A DNA stretch of 64,000 bases from Pseudomonas sp. AB6 (GTDB taxonomy: Bacteria; Pseudomonadota; Gammaproteobacteria; Pseudomonadales; Pseudomonadaceae): positions 965,501-1,029,500 of the forward strand of contig NZ_JAVIWJ010000001.1 of the NCBI RefSeq assembly GCF_034314105.1, in the 5' to 3' direction. The notes beneath the pieces were generated by a model. It did no database searches. It was not told the DNA's origin and saw only the letters and a list, made by a program, of their open reading frames with translations. Below are positions 63,376-64,000 of this stretch, piece by piece (within the stretch, counting starts at the first letter, position 1; each line of letters opens with the position of its first letter). The position numbers and the translations under genes were made by a program.

Positions 63376-64000
63376 ATGCAAGCAAACGTAGTGGTAGTAG
63401 GCAGCCTGAACATGGACTTGGTCACTCGGGCAGAACGCTTGCCGCGCGCCGGTGAAACGCTGGCAGGTGAATCGTTCATCACTGTGCCGGGAGGTAAAGG
63501 CGCCAATCAAGCGGTCGCCGCGTCGCGGCTAGGCGCCCACGTTGCGATGGTGGGATGCGTCGGTGAAGACGCTTATGGCGAACAACTGCGTGCCGCGCTA
63601 GTGACTGAGCAGATCGATTGCACAGCGGTGACAACCGCGATCGGTATTTCCAGTGGCGTCGCGCTGATTGTGGTAGACGCCAGTAGTCAGAACGCGATTG
63701 TCATCGTGGCTGGCGGCAACGGTCGATTGACCCCCGAGGTAATGGCGGCCTTTGACGCCAAACTGGCCGAAGCGGACGTGATTATCTGTCAGCTTGAAGT
63801 ACCGATGGATACCGTCGCTTACACCCTCAAGCGCGGTCGAGAACTGGGCAAGATCGTAATCCTCAATCCGGCTCCAGCCACAGGTCCATTACCAACTGCT
63901 TGGTTTCCGATGATCGACTATCTGATTCCCAACGAGAGCGAGGCCGCAGCGTTGAGCGGGCTGGCGGTGGATTCTCTGACATCTGCCGAAAAAGCCGCGA
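63376..64000 (+). CDS. rbsK: ribokinase (3' end outside window)
   Basis: The first 208 residues of a PfkB-family sugar kinase. VVVGSLNMDLVTRAERLPRA and VPGGKGANQAVAASRLG give the substrate-binding N-terminal motif, and LNPAPATGPLPT and IPNESEAAALSG match ribokinases. It phosphorylates ribose to ribose 5-phosphate with ATP. The ATP-binding C-terminal motif (DTTGAGD-like) would lie past the window edge. It is the last visible gene of the rbs operon, 38 bp after rbsR. Confidence 0.95.
   Translation, partial: MQANVVVVGSLNMDLVTRAERLPRAGETLAGESFITVPGGKGANQAVAASRLGAHVAMVGCVGEDAYGEQLRAALVTEQIDCTAVTTAIGISSGVALIVVDASSQNAIVIVAGGNGRLTPEVMAAFDAKLAEADVIICQLEVPMDTVAYTLKRGRELGKIVILNPAPATGPLPTAWFPMIDYLIPNESEAAALSGLAVDSLTSAEKAA

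Overview
The window looks like a chromosomal segment of a Pseudomonas, most likely of the P. fluorescens lineage. This is inferred from the overall protein likeness, the rbsBACRK-type ribose operon without rbsD, Pseudomonas-type small proteins (DUF1654, DUF2986), dense LysR/TetR regulator-enzyme pairs and REP-like repeats built on a GGGAGcgaATTtATTCGC core. No rRNA and no CRISPR array is visible. One tRNA gene (Val, GAC) is present.

Layout. 1-9.3 kb: redox and regulator genes (two LysR, an SDR, a YdbC/PdxI-type aldo-keto reductase, an FMN reductase), a GNAT/M15-peptidase pair, a TorF-like outer-membrane protein, a ClC antiporter and YghU. 9.5-11.35 kb: a gene graveyard with a multiply frameshifted LysR gene, two SDR fragments and a frameshifted beta-carbonic anhydrase. 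11.4-13.5 kb: DUF2986, TrmK, an Asp/Glu racemase-like protein and a DUF4124 protein. 13.6-18.2 kb: a solitary AAA_13 ATPase of the PrrC/RloC anticodon-nuclease type, bracketed by inverted copies of a short repeat, one of which is split by a complete IS1182-family element. 18.2-33.2 kb: serine hydrolase, katG, a CAP-domain protein, phosphatidylcholine synthase, two TetR units with visible palindromic operators, transporters and oxidoreductases, and a SleB hydrolase remnant.

33.3-38.8 kb holds the most distinctive system: a stressosome-like RsbR-RsbS-RsbT module. It runs through overlapping reading frames into a fused anti-sigma-kinase/SpoIIE phosphatase, a soluble histidine kinase and a REC-PAS-HK-REC hybrid. 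The RsbS frame carries a lesion that moves its last 26 codons out of frame.

38.8-52.3 kb is mostly core-like: an SOS-box-controlled radical-SAM DNA-repair pair, DUF3010, DUF2214, PbpG, several small proteins, YceH, DUF1993, an MFS exporter, NhaR, TerC, a C39-like lipoprotein without the catalytic Cys, and PuuB. 52.5-57.5 kb, beginning at tRNA-Val, looks like a small accessory patch: two related XRE repressors, a PrpA-like phosphatase, a zinc-ribbon protein, and a ParD-like gene coupled to a second-type methionine aminopeptidase. 57.5-58.5 kb is a second SOS-box-controlled unit (DUF1654 and endonuclease I). 58.6-64 kb is the ribose operon, with a clear sigma-70 promoter, a perfect 16-bp RbsR-type operator, rbsB, rbsA, rbsC, rbsR and the start of rbsK, which runs off the window.
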